Of a stretch of 64,000 bases of DNA, positions 18,017 through 26,739 are shown piece after piece. The translations under genes were made by a program, and so were the position numbers. Below the pieces are notes generated by a model that saw nothing but the letters and a program-made list of their open reading frames with translations, was not told the DNA's origin and did not search any database. Source of the stretch: an uncultured Bacteroidia bacterium (GTDB taxonomy: Bacteria > Bacteroidota > Bacteroidia > Bacteroidales > UBA932); contig CACZCQ010000010.1 in assembly GCA_902779765.1 (NCBI GenBank), positions 1 through 64,000 of the forward strand, in the 5' to 3' direction. Position 1 is the first letter of the stretch, and each line of letters starts with the position of its first letter.

Positions 18017-18456
18017 TATTTCCTTTTGAATATCACTCCCAGGCCCCGGATCTCCTCGGAATCGTTCACGATCCTGGCCTTCAGGCGCCACTTTCCCCTT
18101 TCGTACACCCTGAGGTCTTCCGAATAATTGGATACGAAATCCTCGGAATAGTATGCTGAACCGACCGGACTGGATACCGACACGTATGCTGTATCTATAA
18201 TGATGGAATCAGACGGAGATATCCACCGGAGGTCCAGGATTATGCTGTCGGAAGGGAATTCTCCGAAAGAGGGCCGCTCCAGCCTCGTGTAGAAGTCCAG
18301 GCCGTATACGACCGTCGAATCGGACATATCGAGCTCGAAGGAGTATGTGTCGCCATATTCAGCTTTCTCCCTCTGCATGAAAGGTTCATAGGAAGAGGGC
18401 CGTGAGCATGCAACCACGCATACGGCGGCAATGAATATGGTGGCAAGGTTCTTCAT
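18016..18456 (-). CDS. gldH: GldH-family lipoprotein
   Basis: 146 residues with a lipoprotein signal ending VVACS (Cys 17). The body is a single beta-rich domain (YSFELDMSDSTVVYGLDFYTRL; RVYERGKWRLKARIV), as in GldH. In gliding Flavobacterium, GldH is part of the motility machinery, but homologues sit next to ricT and holB in many non-gliding Bacteroidales, where the role is unknown. Here the order holB-ricT-gldH-trmB is kept with 1-10 base gaps or overlaps, so the family call rests on both the lipoprotein shape and this conserved context. No other gld genes are in the window. Confidence 0.75.
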   Translation of the reverse strand: MKNLATIFIAAVCVVACSRPSSYEPFMQREKAEYGDTYSFELDMSDSTVVYGLDFYTRLERPSFGEFPSDSIILDLRWISPSDSIIIDTAYVSVSSPVGSAYYSEDFVSNYSEDLRVYERGKWRLKARIVNDSEEIRGLGVIFKRK

Positions 18457-18462
18457 TCCGGA

Positions 18463-19635
18463 TCAATTGTCCTTGGCAGGCCTTGGTCCCCTGGCCTTCC
18501 GGCCGTTACGGTTACGACCGCGGTTCTTAGCCTTCTTGGGCTTGTCGAACCTGGTGATGCTGTCGTCACCGACTGCAGAGATGAACTGAGGACCCTCCGG
18601 AGTGATATCGGCCTTCAGCGATTCCGGCTTCTCCCCGTTGCGGTTCATCATTATGATCTCCCTGACTTCCGATGCGTGAAGGGCGTAAAGATTGGTAAGG
18701 GAACCCTTCTCATAGGAGAAGTACATGGTTTCCTGAAGGATATCCGTCTTCACCAGGTAGGCGGGGCCATCCATGAATTCGAGCGGCTCCGAGACCTTGG
18801 GGATCCTGGTCTGCGCATCGAGGTAGTTGGCCACTTCATAGTTGAGACAGCACTTGAGCTTACCGCATTGTCCCGCGAGTTTCTGGGGATTGAGCGAAAG
18901 CTCCTGGGAACGGGCGGCCGAAGTCGATATGGACTGGAAGTTGGTGATGTAGTTGGCACAGCAGAGTTCACGTCCGCACACTCCCAGGCCTCCGATGAGA
19001 CCGGCTTCCTGCCTGGCACCTATCTGCTTCATTTCAATCCTGATGCGGAATTCCTCTGCGTATATCTTGATCAGCTGGCGGAAATCCACCCTGCCGTCGG
19101 CAATATAATAGAAAATCGCCTTAGTGCCGTCGCCCTGGAACTCGACATCTCCGATCTTCATGTCAAGGCCGAGCTCTGCAGCTATCCTCCTTGCCTGGAT
19201 CATGGTATCCTGCTCCCTGGCTATTGCATCCTGCCATTTGGCGATATCGAAGGGCTTGGCCCTGCGATAGATCTTCTTCAACGGGGTTGTCTCGGGATCG
19301 ATGCCCTTGCACTTCATCTGACGGCCGACGATAGGGCCCTCCAGGGTGACTATACCAAGGTCATGACCGTTGGCGGCCTCTACTATCACAAGGTCGCCGG
19401 TCTTTATTCCCTGACCGGACGCATTGACGTATATGCCTTTCCTTGTGTTCTTGAAACGCACCTCGAAAAGGTCCTTGTACTGTTCCTGGGTAACTCCTTT
19501 CAACCAGTCGTACGACTCGAGCTTGCAACAACCCTGACGGTAGTTGCAGTCATATTCGCCCGTCTCCTTGTCCTGGGTGACGGTGCAGCCACGGCTGCAG
19601 TCGAATTTCATCGTCTCGTTATCTCTGTTGTCCAT
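18463..19635 (-). CDS. ricT: PSP1 domain protein, RicT/YaaT-like
   Basis: About 390 residues from ATG 19635 (MDNRDNETMKFDCSRGCTVT); an ATG at 19653 would overlap holB by 10 bases and is possible. The PSP1 domain covers about residues 60-300, with GLGVCGRELCCANY and GQCGKLKCCLNYE cysteine clusters. In Bacillus, RicT with RicA and RicF forms an Fe-S-containing complex linked to RNase Y and phosphorelay control; in Bacteroidota partners are unknown. The C-terminus is basic (KKAKNRGRNRNGRKARG), suggesting RNA contact. It is in the holB-ricT-gldH-trmB operon. Confidence 0.88.
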   Translation of the reverse strand: MDNRDNETMKFDCSRGCTVTQDKETGEYDCNYRQGCCKLESYDWLKGVTQEQYKDLFEVRFKNTRKGIYVNASGQGIKTGDLVIVEAANGHDLGIVTLEGPIVGRQMKCKGIDPETTPLKKIYRRAKPFDIAKWQDAIAREQDTMIQARRIAAELGLDMKIGDVEFQGDGTKAIFYYIADGRVDFRQLIKIYAEEFRIRIEMKQIGARQEAGLIGGLGVCGRELCCANYITNFQSISTSAARSQELSLNPQKLAGQCGKLKCCLNYEVANYLDAQTRIPKVSEPLEFMDGPAYLVKTDILQETMYFSYEKGSLTNLYALHASEVREIIMMNRNGEKPESLKADITPEGPQFISAVGDDSITRFDKPKKAKNRGRNRNGRKARGPRPAKDN

Positions 19636-19643
19636 CTGAATCG

Positions 19644-20738
19644 TCAATAACATGAATACATCCTTCCGACAAGATCGCAGAACAGTATCTTCTGGTTCAC
19701 ATTCCTGTCGATCAGCATCTGCGCCCTGTCAAGGTAGGACAAAGCCTGTCTCGGGAAATTCTTCCGGCATTTTCCTGCCAGAGAATTGAAATACCCTTCC
19801 TCCTCGTCAGAAACACCCGCAATCTGGGGAAGCTTCTGCTGTATCAGGAATACCTTGCGCAGGCAGTCACCTGCAAATTTACAAAAAGCTTTCTGTTTTT
19901 CACGGGACCCAAGGGCTGCCATGGCCTCACCGCTTTCCAACGCCGCAGAAAGATCCCTGGCGACAATGGAGTCCATAAGCCCCTTGAAGATATCCATCTG
20001 CTCCTGATAGTCTTCACTGTCTGAAAGGTAATGCAGGGCGGCCCCGACGCTTCCTCCTGCCACAAGCACTGCTGAAGCAGCCTCCTGTGGAGTCTTGCCG
20101 TATTGACTGACAAGTACTTCCGCAATTTCTTCCTTGGTATATGGCAGGATCCTTATGGCCTGGCATCTGGAAGATATCGTCTGCATGACCTTCTCCGGCG
20201 CATGGGTGACCATCAGGAAAAGGGTCTTCTCAGGGGGTTCCTCGACAGCCTTGAGCAGCCTGTTGGCAGCCGATGCGTTCATCTTCTCCGGGAGATAGAC
20301 CACGACTGCCTTCCAGCCTCCCTCAACGGCGGTAAGGTAAACCGACTCCAGGATCTCCCTGGCCTCCGCATTGTTGATGACGGTCTGTTTCCCTTCGATA
20401 CCGAAAGCCTCGTTGACCTCCGATTCCAAAGCATAGGGATTAGCCTTCATGAGATCCCTCCAGTACTTCAGGAACAGGTCCGCCCGGAGGTTCTGGACCT
20501 TCTCGTTGACCTTCGTACCGGAAGCTACGGGGTAGACATAATGCACATCAGGATGTATGAGTCCGGAGACTTTGTGTTCATCCCCGAAAACCTCCCCGAG
20601 GAAAGCCAGGACAATCGCCATCGCCCCGCATCCGTCGTTTTCATAGAGCATCATAGCGTGAGGGATACGGCCGCTCCTGGCCATCCCCTTCAATGCCTCG
20701 ACGGCATTGGCGTTCCCTATGATACCCTCGAGTTTCAT
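19644..20738 (-). CDS. holB: DNA polymerase III delta' subunit-like protein
   Basis: 364 residues; AAA+ clamp-loader subunit that helps load the beta clamp. It begins IIGNANAVEALKGMARSGRI followed by PHAMMLYENDGCGAMAIVLA, where the Walker A loop has lost its Lys (GCGAMA in place of GxGKT), as expected for the non-ATP-binding delta'. AANRLLKAVEEPPEKTLFLM and ISSRCQAIR (the arginine-finger SRC motif) are conserved. The zinc-binding cysteines of many delta' proteins are not seen. It overlaps the upstream polyprenyl synthase gene by 4 bases and the ricT region downstream, so all are likely one transcript. Confidence 0.9.
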   Translation of the reverse strand: MKLEGIIGNANAVEALKGMARSGRIPHAMMLYENDGCGAMAIVLAFLGEVFGDEHKVSGLIHPDVHYVYPVASGTKVNEKVQNLRADLFLKYWRDLMKANPYALESEVNEAFGIEGKQTVINNAEAREILESVYLTAVEGGWKAVVVYLPEKMNASAANRLLKAVEEPPEKTLFLMVTHAPEKVMQTISSRCQAIRILPYTKEEIAEVLVSQYGKTPQEAASAVLVAGGSVGAALHYLSDSEDYQEQMDIFKGLMDSIVARDLSAALESGEAMAALGSREKQKAFCKFAGDCLRKVFLIQQKLPQIAGVSDEEEGYFNSLAGKCRKNFPRQALSYLDRAQMLIDRNVNQKILFCDLVGRMYSCY

Positions 20739-21718
20739 TTATCCCTGCCGGCAGTAAACGCCGCTATCGAAACAAGATAATCTTTTTCTTCGGATTGAGG
20801 AAGGATTTCCAATGCGGACACCGCCTTTCCGACATATTCCTGTAACCGGGATTCCGAATACTCGCAACCCCCGTTGGAGAATACAAAATCCCTCACCTCC
20901 TCCTTGTATTCAGGATGGAGAAACATTTCCGAAACTTTCCTCCTTATCGTAGCGGCTGCCTCCGGTCCGGCATTCTTCATGGCTCCCAGGAGAGGGAGGG
21001 TTATCTTCTGTTCGTCGAGATCGACTCCGGTAGGTTTCCCAATCTTCACTCCCCCGGAATAATCCAGGATGTCGTCCTTTATCTGGAATGCTATTCCGAG
21101 GCTCACGGCATATTCACGGACCGCCTCGACGACCTCCGGTGAGGCTTCGACTGAAATGGCGGCGGAGATACAGGCAGACTCGAACAGGGATGCCGTCTTG
21201 CTGTAGATTATGCGGAGATAGTCATCCTCGTCAGTGTCACCGCTTGCCGACTTCTGCAACTGGAGCATCTCCCCTTCCGCCAGGTCGCTCAGGGTCTTGG
21301 CAAAAATCCTGGTTACCTCTTCGCTGTGCGTAGGGGAAGCCAGTATGCATTTGATTGCCTTGACCAGCCAGAAGTCTCCGATCAGTACCGAAGCCGGCCC
21401 GCCCAGCAGTGACATGACGGTCGGCATTCCCCTTCTTTTGTCACTCCCGTCCACTACATCGTCGTGCAGGAGTGTCGCATTGTGAAGGAGTTCGGACGCA
21501 GCGGCGAACCTGATGCTGTCTTCGGTGCAACGTCCGCCTGAACAAGCCCTGGCTACAAGCAGGGACACCATGGGGCGAAGCTGCTTGCCGTTGTTCGACA
21601 GTATCGCCGCATTGGTCTTGTTGAGAAGGTCTATGTCACTGCCAAGGCTGGTACGGATCCGGGCATCCGTATCCTTCCAGTCCTTCCCGAGGAATGTCTT
21701 TATTTCATCCAGCATCAT
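20735..21718 (-). CDS. ispB: Polyprenyl diphosphate synthase (trans-prenyltransferase)
   Basis: 327 residues. Adds isopentenyl units to an allylic diphosphate, giving the long side chain of menaquinone. Both Asp-rich motifs are present: LLHDDVVDGSDKRRG (first) and FQIKDDILDYSGG (second), along with GKQLRP near the N-terminus. Chain length cannot be read with certainty; similar enzymes in Bacteroidales are annotated octaprenyl or related synthases. It lies between the LOG gene (12-base gap) and holB (4-base overlap). Confidence 0.92.
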   Translation of the reverse strand: MMLDEIKTFLGKDWKDTDARIRTSLGSDIDLLNKTNAAILSNNGKQLRPMVSLLVARACSGGRCTEDSIRFAAASELLHNATLLHDDVVDGSDKRRGMPTVMSLLGGPASVLIGDFWLVKAIKCILASPTHSEEVTRIFAKTLSDLAEGEMLQLQKSASGDTDEDDYLRIIYSKTASLFESACISAAISVEASPEVVEAVREYAVSLGIAFQIKDDILDYSGGVKIGKPTGVDLDEQKITLPLLGAMKNAGPEAAATIRRKVSEMFLHPEYKEEVRDFVFSNGGCEYSESRLQEYVGKAVSALEILPQSEEKDYLVSIAAFTAGRDK

Positions 21719-21730
21719 CGGTTCGAGTAG

Positions 21731-22279
21731 CTATTTCAACAGTCCGACCAGTTCGTCGACTGTCTGGGGAAAGAGAATAAGTTCCCTGGATGCGGTATCG
21801 AGCATCCCGAGGGAGACATAATGGTCCAGCAACGCCTTCAAAGGCTCGTAGAAACCATCGAAATTGAAAGCGATCACTTTCCCGGAATACTTCTGGAGTT
21901 TTGCCAGGGTCAGGGTGCCTATGAGTTCGTCAAGCGTGCCTATTCCTCCCGGAAGCGCTATCGCCGCCGAAGTGCCTTCCCGCATCTTTTCCTTGCGGTC
22001 CGCCATGGATTCAGTCCAGACGGTATCATCCAGTTTCGGGAAGCGGTACTGGGCCATGAACCTGGGCAGGACACCTATGTGCCGTCCGCCGCACCTGACC
22101 ACTTCGTCGGCCAGGACTCCCATGGTACCTTTGACAGCACCTCCTGACACAATGGTATAACCAAGCGAACAAGCCGCACGGGTCACTTCCCGTGCAGCTT
22201 GGTTGAATTTTTCATCGATGTCGTAACTGGCGGAACAGTAGAAAACGATCTTCCGTTCCCCCGTTTCACGGCCGTCCAT
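21731..22279 (-). CDS. LOG family protein (cytokinin riboside 5'-monophosphate phosphoribohydrolase-like)
   Basis: 182 residues. IVSGGAVKGTMGVLADE and LPGGIGTLDELIGTLTLAKL carry the PGGxGTxxE signature of the LOG family. Members split nucleoside 5'-monophosphates to free base and ribose 5-phosphate; activity on cytokinin nucleotides is known in plants and some bacteria, while in Bacteroidota the true substrate is unsettled (AMP and similar are likely). The ATG overlaps the stop codon of the upstream outer-membrane gene by one base (TAATG). Confidence 0.88.
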   Translation of the reverse strand: MDGRETGERKIVFYCSASYDIDEKFNQAAREVTRAACSLGYTIVSGGAVKGTMGVLADEVVRCGGRHIGVLPRFMAQYRFPKLDDTVWTESMADRKEKMREGTSAAIALPGGIGTLDELIGTLTLAKLQKYSGKVIAFNFDGFYEPLKALLDHYVSLGMLDTASRELILFPQTVDELVGLLK

Positions 22280-22917
22280 TAGAAGAAGATTGCCAAGGAG
22301 ATGGCGAAACCGTTGAAATTATTGCCGTCCTTGAGGTTCTTGATAGTCGTACCGGTCTGACTGATGTCACCCCTGTAGATATTTCCGAAGTTCCAGAAAT
22401 ACTTGGCAGAGATCTGGAAATGGCTGATGTCGATACCGGCACCTGCACCAAGTCCATATTCGACTTTCTCAAGTTCTCCGTTGACTGTCTTGGCCTCGTT
22501 GCCCTTGGCCTTGTCGGAAATCTTGTATCCCACGAAAGGTTCTACGAAAGCATAGGGGCGGAAAGCCACGAGGTCGGGACCCCACTGGATCTGGACGGGC
22601 AGCTCGACATAACCCACCTTTGTCTCGAAAGCCTCGGAAATCTCCTTACCGGTGGCATCGCTCCATTTGTCCAGGGACATGCCCTTCACCTGATAGAGAA
22701 GCTCGGGCTGGATTGCAAAACCGGCACCCATGGGGATCTCCAGGGTAATACCAGCATGATACTGGGAGATTGACTTGGTATCGAGGTCCTTGACCTTGCC
22801 GGTGGAAGAGGTCAAACCTCCGACGACACCGAAACGTGCATTGTTATAATGCTGGGCGGAAACATTCACGCTGAAAGCAAGGGCTGCGGCGACCGCAGCA
22901 ATGATCAATTTCTTCAT
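22279..22917 (-). CDS. Outer-membrane beta-barrel protein
   Basis: 212 residues. Signal peptide LIIAAVAAALAFSVNVSA followed by a barrel with alternating polar and hydrophobic strands (NARFGVVGGLTSSTG, AGFAIQPELLYQVKG, KVGYVELPVQIQW, ISAKYFWNFGNIYRG) and a C-terminal Phe (LAIFF), as needed for BAM recognition. It fits the small porin-like/OMP_b-brl family of about eight strands. Function unknown. It lies 32 bases below the thioredoxin gene. Confidence 0.85.
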   Translation of the reverse strand: MKKLIIAAVAAALAFSVNVSAQHYNNARFGVVGGLTSSTGKVKDLDTKSISQYHAGITLEIPMGAGFAIQPELLYQVKGMSLDKWSDATGKEISEAFETKVGYVELPVQIQWGPDLVAFRPYAFVEPFVGYKISDKAKGNEAKTVNGELEKVEYGLGAGAGIDISHFQISAKYFWNFGNIYRGDISQTGTTIKNLKDGNNFNGFAISLAIFF

Positions 22918-22949
22918 GACTTGATTATTGATGATTTAAGTTTAAGACA

Positions 22950-23264
22950 TTAGAGAATGGCATCGAGCTTTGCGGTGATCTCGGCCTTGGGGACATTGCC
23001 CACAAGCCTGTCGACGACCTCGCCTCCCTTGAAGAATATCAAGGTAGGGATGTTGCGGATTCCATATTCGACAGCGATATCCTCGCATTCGTCCACATTG
23101 CACTTGACGACGGCCACCTTGCCGTCATATTCCTTTGCCACTGTTTCAACCGTGGGAGCGAGCATGCGGCAGGGACCGCACCAGGTAGCCCAGAAGTCGA
23201 CCAGGACAACATTGTTGGCGGAAAGAATCTCCGCGAAATTTCCGTTGGTAGCAGTGATTTCCAT
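22950..23264 (-). CDS. trxA: Thioredoxin
   Basis: 104 residues from ATG 23264 (MEITATNGNF). The active site is WATWCGPC (C29, C32), with the cis-proline in RNIPTLIFFKGG. No signal peptide, so it acts in the cytoplasm as a general disulfide reductase. A longer frame would start upstream of its promoter and is rejected. A strong promoter-like element lies 27 bases upstream. Confidence 0.95.
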   Translation of the reverse strand: MEITATNGNFAEILSANNVVLVDFWATWCGPCRMLAPTVETVAKEYDGKVAVVKCNVDECEDIAVEYGIRNIPTLIFFKGGEVVDRLVGNVPKAEITAKLDAIL

Positions 23265-23290
23265 ATTTTCTTGATTTGGATTCGTAATTA

Positions 23291-23321
23291 CAAAGTTAAA
23301 AAATTCAGTCGGGTCTTGCAA
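23291..23321 (-). promoter_or_regulatory. trxA: Bacteroidota-type promoter for trxA
   Basis: On the minus strand TTG (23319-23321), 20 bases, TAACTTTG (23291-23298), a full match to the TTG-N19-21-TAnnTTTG consensus. It lies in the gap between the PII-like gene and trxA, so trxA can be made separately from the efflux genes. Confidence 0.7.
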
Positions 23322-23326
23322 GATGG

Positions 23327-23620
23327 CTAGACCATTGTATCCACGGTCCACTGGAAGGCCCTTAGTCCAAGGTCCGGATACTTCTCGTCCGTTTCGTGGA
23401 GAGCCTTCATAAGGTCTGCAGCCTTGTCGTCAGGAGCTATGGTAAGGATCGCATAGTTCTGAGTCGGCCAGGCGTGGTTACCGTAATGGGGATCTCCGGC
23501 CTCACCTCCCCTTCCCTGAATATCGGTCCACTGGGTGAAGCCTCTCTGGCCAAGTTCGCTCAGGAGCTCGACAATCTCGGTTCCGTAGGCTTGGTTGTAT
23601 GCAATGAATATCGCTTTCAT
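23327..23620 (-). CDS. Small PII-like (GlnB-fold) protein linked to the RND pump
   Basis: 97 residues from ATG 23620 (MKAIFIAYNQAYGTEIVELL). The pattern beta-alpha-beta, then a loop (QGRGGEAGDPHYGNHAWPTQ), then beta-alpha-beta (NYAILTIAPDDKAADLMKAL) resembles the ferredoxin-like fold of PII/CutA-type proteins, and similar small proteins are found beside RND efflux genes in Bacteroidota. The PII T-loop tyrosine uridylylation site cannot be assigned. It is 11 bases downstream of the RND permease gene, so it is probably co-made. A role in sensing a ligand for the pump is inference. Confidence 0.6.
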   Translation of the reverse strand: MKAIFIAYNQAYGTEIVELLSELGQRGFTQWTDIQGRGGEAGDPHYGNHAWPTQNYAILTIAPDDKAADLMKALHETDEKYPDLGLRAFQWTVDTMV

Positions 23621-23631
23621 ATCCTTGATTC

Positions 23632-26600
23632 TTATGATTTCTTGATACGGCGCTTCTCCTGCCTGGTGGCGAATACACAGTAGATGGTCGGAATCAGCAC
23701 CAGGGTGATCAGGGTCGAGAATGACAGGCCCCAGCAGACGGTCATACCGAGACTCCTCCACATTTCGGAGCCCTCTCCCCTGCCCAAAGCCATGGGCAGC
23801 ATACCCAGGACAGTGGTAAGGGTAGTCATCAGGATAGGACGCAGACGGCTTCTGGCTGCTGTGACAGATGCATCCAGTATGCTCATTCCCCTTTCCCTCA
23901 TCAGGATGGTATAGTCTATGAGCACGATACCGTTCTTCACGACTATACCCAGCAGGATTATGATTCCGATCATCGCCATCACTCCGAGCGGGGTTCCGGT
24001 GAGCCTCAGTCCCATTATCACGCCGATGAAAGCGAACGGGACGGAGAACATGATGACAAGCGGACTCATGAACGATTCGAACTGGGACGCCATGACCATG
24101 TACACGAGGATGATGATCAATATCATCAGGATGATCAGGTCCTTGAACATGCTCTGCTGGTCTTCGAAGTCTCCCGAGATCTCCGTGGAGATGTTGCCGG
24201 GGATGTCAGTCTGGCTCACTATCTTGTTGGTAGCGGCCACGGCATCGCTGAGGGCATGCCCGCGGGCTACGATTCCGGTAATGGAAATATAGCGCTCGCG
24301 GTTCTTCCTCTCGATGGTCGGAGGCACCTTGGCCTCCACTATCGTTCCCAGGTCCTTTATCCTGACCGCTCCGCCAGTGGGGGTGTAGATCAGTATGTTC
24401 TCGATGTCCTCGATGCTCGAGCGGAATTTCTTGTCATAGATGACCCTGATGTTGTACTCATCTCCCTCTTCCCTGTAGAAGGATCCGACCGAACCGTTCA
24501 TCGCGGCGCTGAAGGCAGCAGCTGCCGTAGTGGAATTAAGTCCGTTGATCGCAAGTTTCTCACGGTCGAAATCCACCTGGTACTCGGGAGTGTAGTCGTC
24601 ACGGCTGAGCACGACCTGCGTGAACGAGGGATCCTCCAGCATCTTGGCCTGGACCTCCTTGGCTATACGGTCAGTCTCGTCGAAATCATAACCGTAAATC
24701 TCCAGCCTGAGGGAAGCCGCTCCTCCGACTCCTCCCATTCCTTCCGTGACCGTAGCCTTCTTGACCTCGGGATATTCCCGCAGGTCCTTCCTTATGATGT
24801 CGGCTATCTCGGCTCCGGAACGCTTGCGGTCTTCCATCGAACCTATGTTGACATTCATGGATATGACATAGGAACCGTTGTTCTGCATGCTTCCGATCAC
24901 ATTGTCGGAGCTGGCCTGACCATAACGATACTGAAGTACCTGGATCTCAGGTATTTCCTTTTGCATTCTTTCGGCGAAGTTCCTGGCGAACTCACCGGTT
25001 ACGCTCTGCTCGGTTCCTACCGGAAGTTCGATGGACACGGACAGTCGTCCTTCATCCATGGTCGGGAAGAACTCGGTCTTGAGACCGGGAGCGAGCAGTG
25101 CAAGCACTGCTGCGAAGATGGCAAAGGCTCCGAGTACGACGGTCTTCCTGTGGGTGACGGCCCAGCCGATGAGAATGGAGTACCAACGGGAAAGGTTCTC
25201 GAGGAAACGCTCGATCGGATCGAAGATAGCCCTGTGGAGCTTTCCGGTCTTGGGACCGCTCCTCAGGAATCTCGAACAAAGCATCGGCACCAGGGTAAGG
25301 GCGGCCGTGGTGGAGATGATCATGATGATGCTCACTATCCATCCAAGCTGCTTGAATATGATTCCGGCCATTCCCGAAACCATTGTAAGCGGCAGGAACA
25401 CGCAGAGCATCGTGAGGGTGGAAGCGATGACGGATATACCCACCTCGGAAGTGCCGTGTACGGCCGCCTCCTTGGGCTTCTCACCCCTCTCCAAGTGCGT
25501 GCTTATGTTCTCCAGTACCACTATGGCGTCGTCAACCACCATACCGATGGCGATCGAAAGCGCGGACATGGATATGATGTTCAGGGTGTTTCCGGTCGCA
25601 AAAAGATAGACCAGAGAGCCCAGCAACGCGATAGGGATGGAAAGTACGATGATGAAAGTCGCCCTCCATCTTCCCAGGAACACGAAGACGACCAGCATGA
25701 CGACCAGGAGGGTGATGAGTATGGTCTCCTTGAGCGAGTCGATCGTATTGAGGATTTCCGAGGAATTGTCCACGACCTCGGTTATCTTGATATCCGAAGG
25801 GAGTGTGGGCTCTATCTCCTTGATCCTCTGCTTGGCGGCCCTTACGACATTGACCGTATTGGCACCGCTCTGCTTCTGGATGGCGATCATGGCAGATCTC
25901 CTGCCGTTGGTGTACGATTCTTGGGATTTCTCCTCGAGGCCGTCATCCACCCTTGCCACATCCCGGAGATAGACCACCTGGCCGAACCTGTAACCGACAA
26001 CGATATCGAGCAGTTCCGAAGGATCCTTGAATTCCTTCTCAACCCTGAGGGAGAAGGACTCGGTACCGATGTCGATGCTTCCGGAAGGGACATTGCGGTT
26101 CTCGGTCGCGATGATCTGCGAGATTCCCGCCACGCTCAATCCATAGGCCTGGAGCTTTGCAGGGTCGCAGTATACATGGATCTCCCTGGCAGGCGCTCCG
26201 GCCACTGAGACCGTTCCAACTCCGGTGACCCTTCCCAACGGGGTAACGACCCTGTCGTCCAGGATCCTGTCCAGACCGTCCATGCTCTTGTCAGCAGTGG
26301 CGGAAAGGATGAGGACTGGCATATCATCCATGCCGAACTTGAACAGCACGGGAACCGACGCTCCGTCCGGGAGCGACGAATTGACCAGGTCCAACTTGTC
26401 CCTGATGTCATTGCTCGCCTCGTCTATGTCCGTACCGTACTTGAACTCGAGCATTATGATCGAGACATTCTCCCTCGACCTTGATGTCAGGTTCTTCAGG
26501 TTGGCAACGCTGTTCAGCGTGTTTTCAAGCAGCTTGGTAAGGTTGTTCTCCACATCGGAAGCGCTGGCCCCAGGATATGAAGACATGACCAGGACGACAT

Positions 26601-26727
26601 TCGCGTCGAAATCAGGGAAAAGTGCGACGGAAGTGTTGGTCAGGGAATAAATACCGAATATCGCGAAGGCCAGGAACACCAGGACCGTCGTGACCGGTTT
26701 GTTGACCGCTGATCTGATTACACTCAT
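23632..26727 (-). CDS. RND efflux permease (HAE1/AcrB family)
   Basis: 1,031 residues. Starts with the amphipathic segment and TM1 (VLVFLAFAIFGIYSLTNTSVALFPDF), two large periplasmic loops, and TM helices grouped after each. Proton-relay acidic pair in GMVVDDAIVVLEN of TM4; the second half has the matching PMALGRGEGSEMWRSLGMTV segment near TM12. Proton-driven export of drugs, bile acids or similar compounds from the periplasm through TolC is the family role; substrate not known. It forms a tripartite set with the adaptor and TolC genes just upstream (12- and 27-base gaps). Confidence 0.95.
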   Translation of the reverse strand: MSVIRSAVNKPVTTVLVFLAFAIFGIYSLTNTSVALFPDFDANVVLVMSSYPGASASDVENNLTKLLENTLNSVANLKNLTSRSRENVSIIMLEFKYGTDIDEASNDIRDKLDLVNSSLPDGASVPVLFKFGMDDMPVLILSATADKSMDGLDRILDDRVVTPLGRVTGVGTVSVAGAPAREIHVYCDPAKLQAYGLSVAGISQIIATENRNVPSGSIDIGTESFSLRVEKEFKDPSELLDIVVGYRFGQVVYLRDVARVDDGLEEKSQESYTNGRRSAMIAIQKQSGANTVNVVRAAKQRIKEIEPTLPSDIKITEVVDNSSEILNTIDSLKETILITLLVVMLVVFVFLGRWRATFIIVLSIPIALLGSLVYLFATGNTLNIISMSALSIAIGMVVDDAIVVLENISTHLERGEKPKEAAVHGTSEVGISVIASTLTMLCVFLPLTMVSGMAGIIFKQLGWIVSIIMIISTTAALTLVPMLCSRFLRSGPKTGKLHRAIFDPIERFLENLSRWYSILIGWAVTHRKTVVLGAFAIFAAVLALLAPGLKTEFFPTMDEGRLSVSIELPVGTEQSVTGEFARNFAERMQKEIPEIQVLQYRYGQASSDNVIGSMQNNGSYVISMNVNIGSMEDRKRSGAEIADIIRKDLREYPEVKKATVTEGMGGVGGAASLRLEIYGYDFDETDRIAKEVQAKMLEDPSFTQVVLSRDDYTPEYQVDFDREKLAINGLNSTTAAAAFSAAMNGSVGSFYREEGDEYNIRVIYDKKFRSSIEDIENILIYTPTGGAVRIKDLGTIVEAKVPPTIERKNRERYISITGIVARGHALSDAVAATNKIVSQTDIPGNISTEISGDFEDQQSMFKDLIILMILIIILVYMVMASQFESFMSPLVIMFSVPFAFIGVIMGLRLTGTPLGVMAMIGIIILLGIVVKNGIVLIDYTILMRERGMSILDASVTAARSRLRPILMTTLTTVLGMLPMALGRGEGSEMWRSLGMTVCWGLSFSTLITLVLIPTIYCVFATRQEKRRIKKS

Positions 26728-26739
26728 GATTTCACGGCA

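Noticed and set aside
24256..26208. 650-codon open frame on the plus strand opposite the RND permease gene
   Set aside because: It lies wholly inside a gene with clear RND features; its His/Asp/Gly-rich product is the usual antisense shadow of a GC-rich gene.
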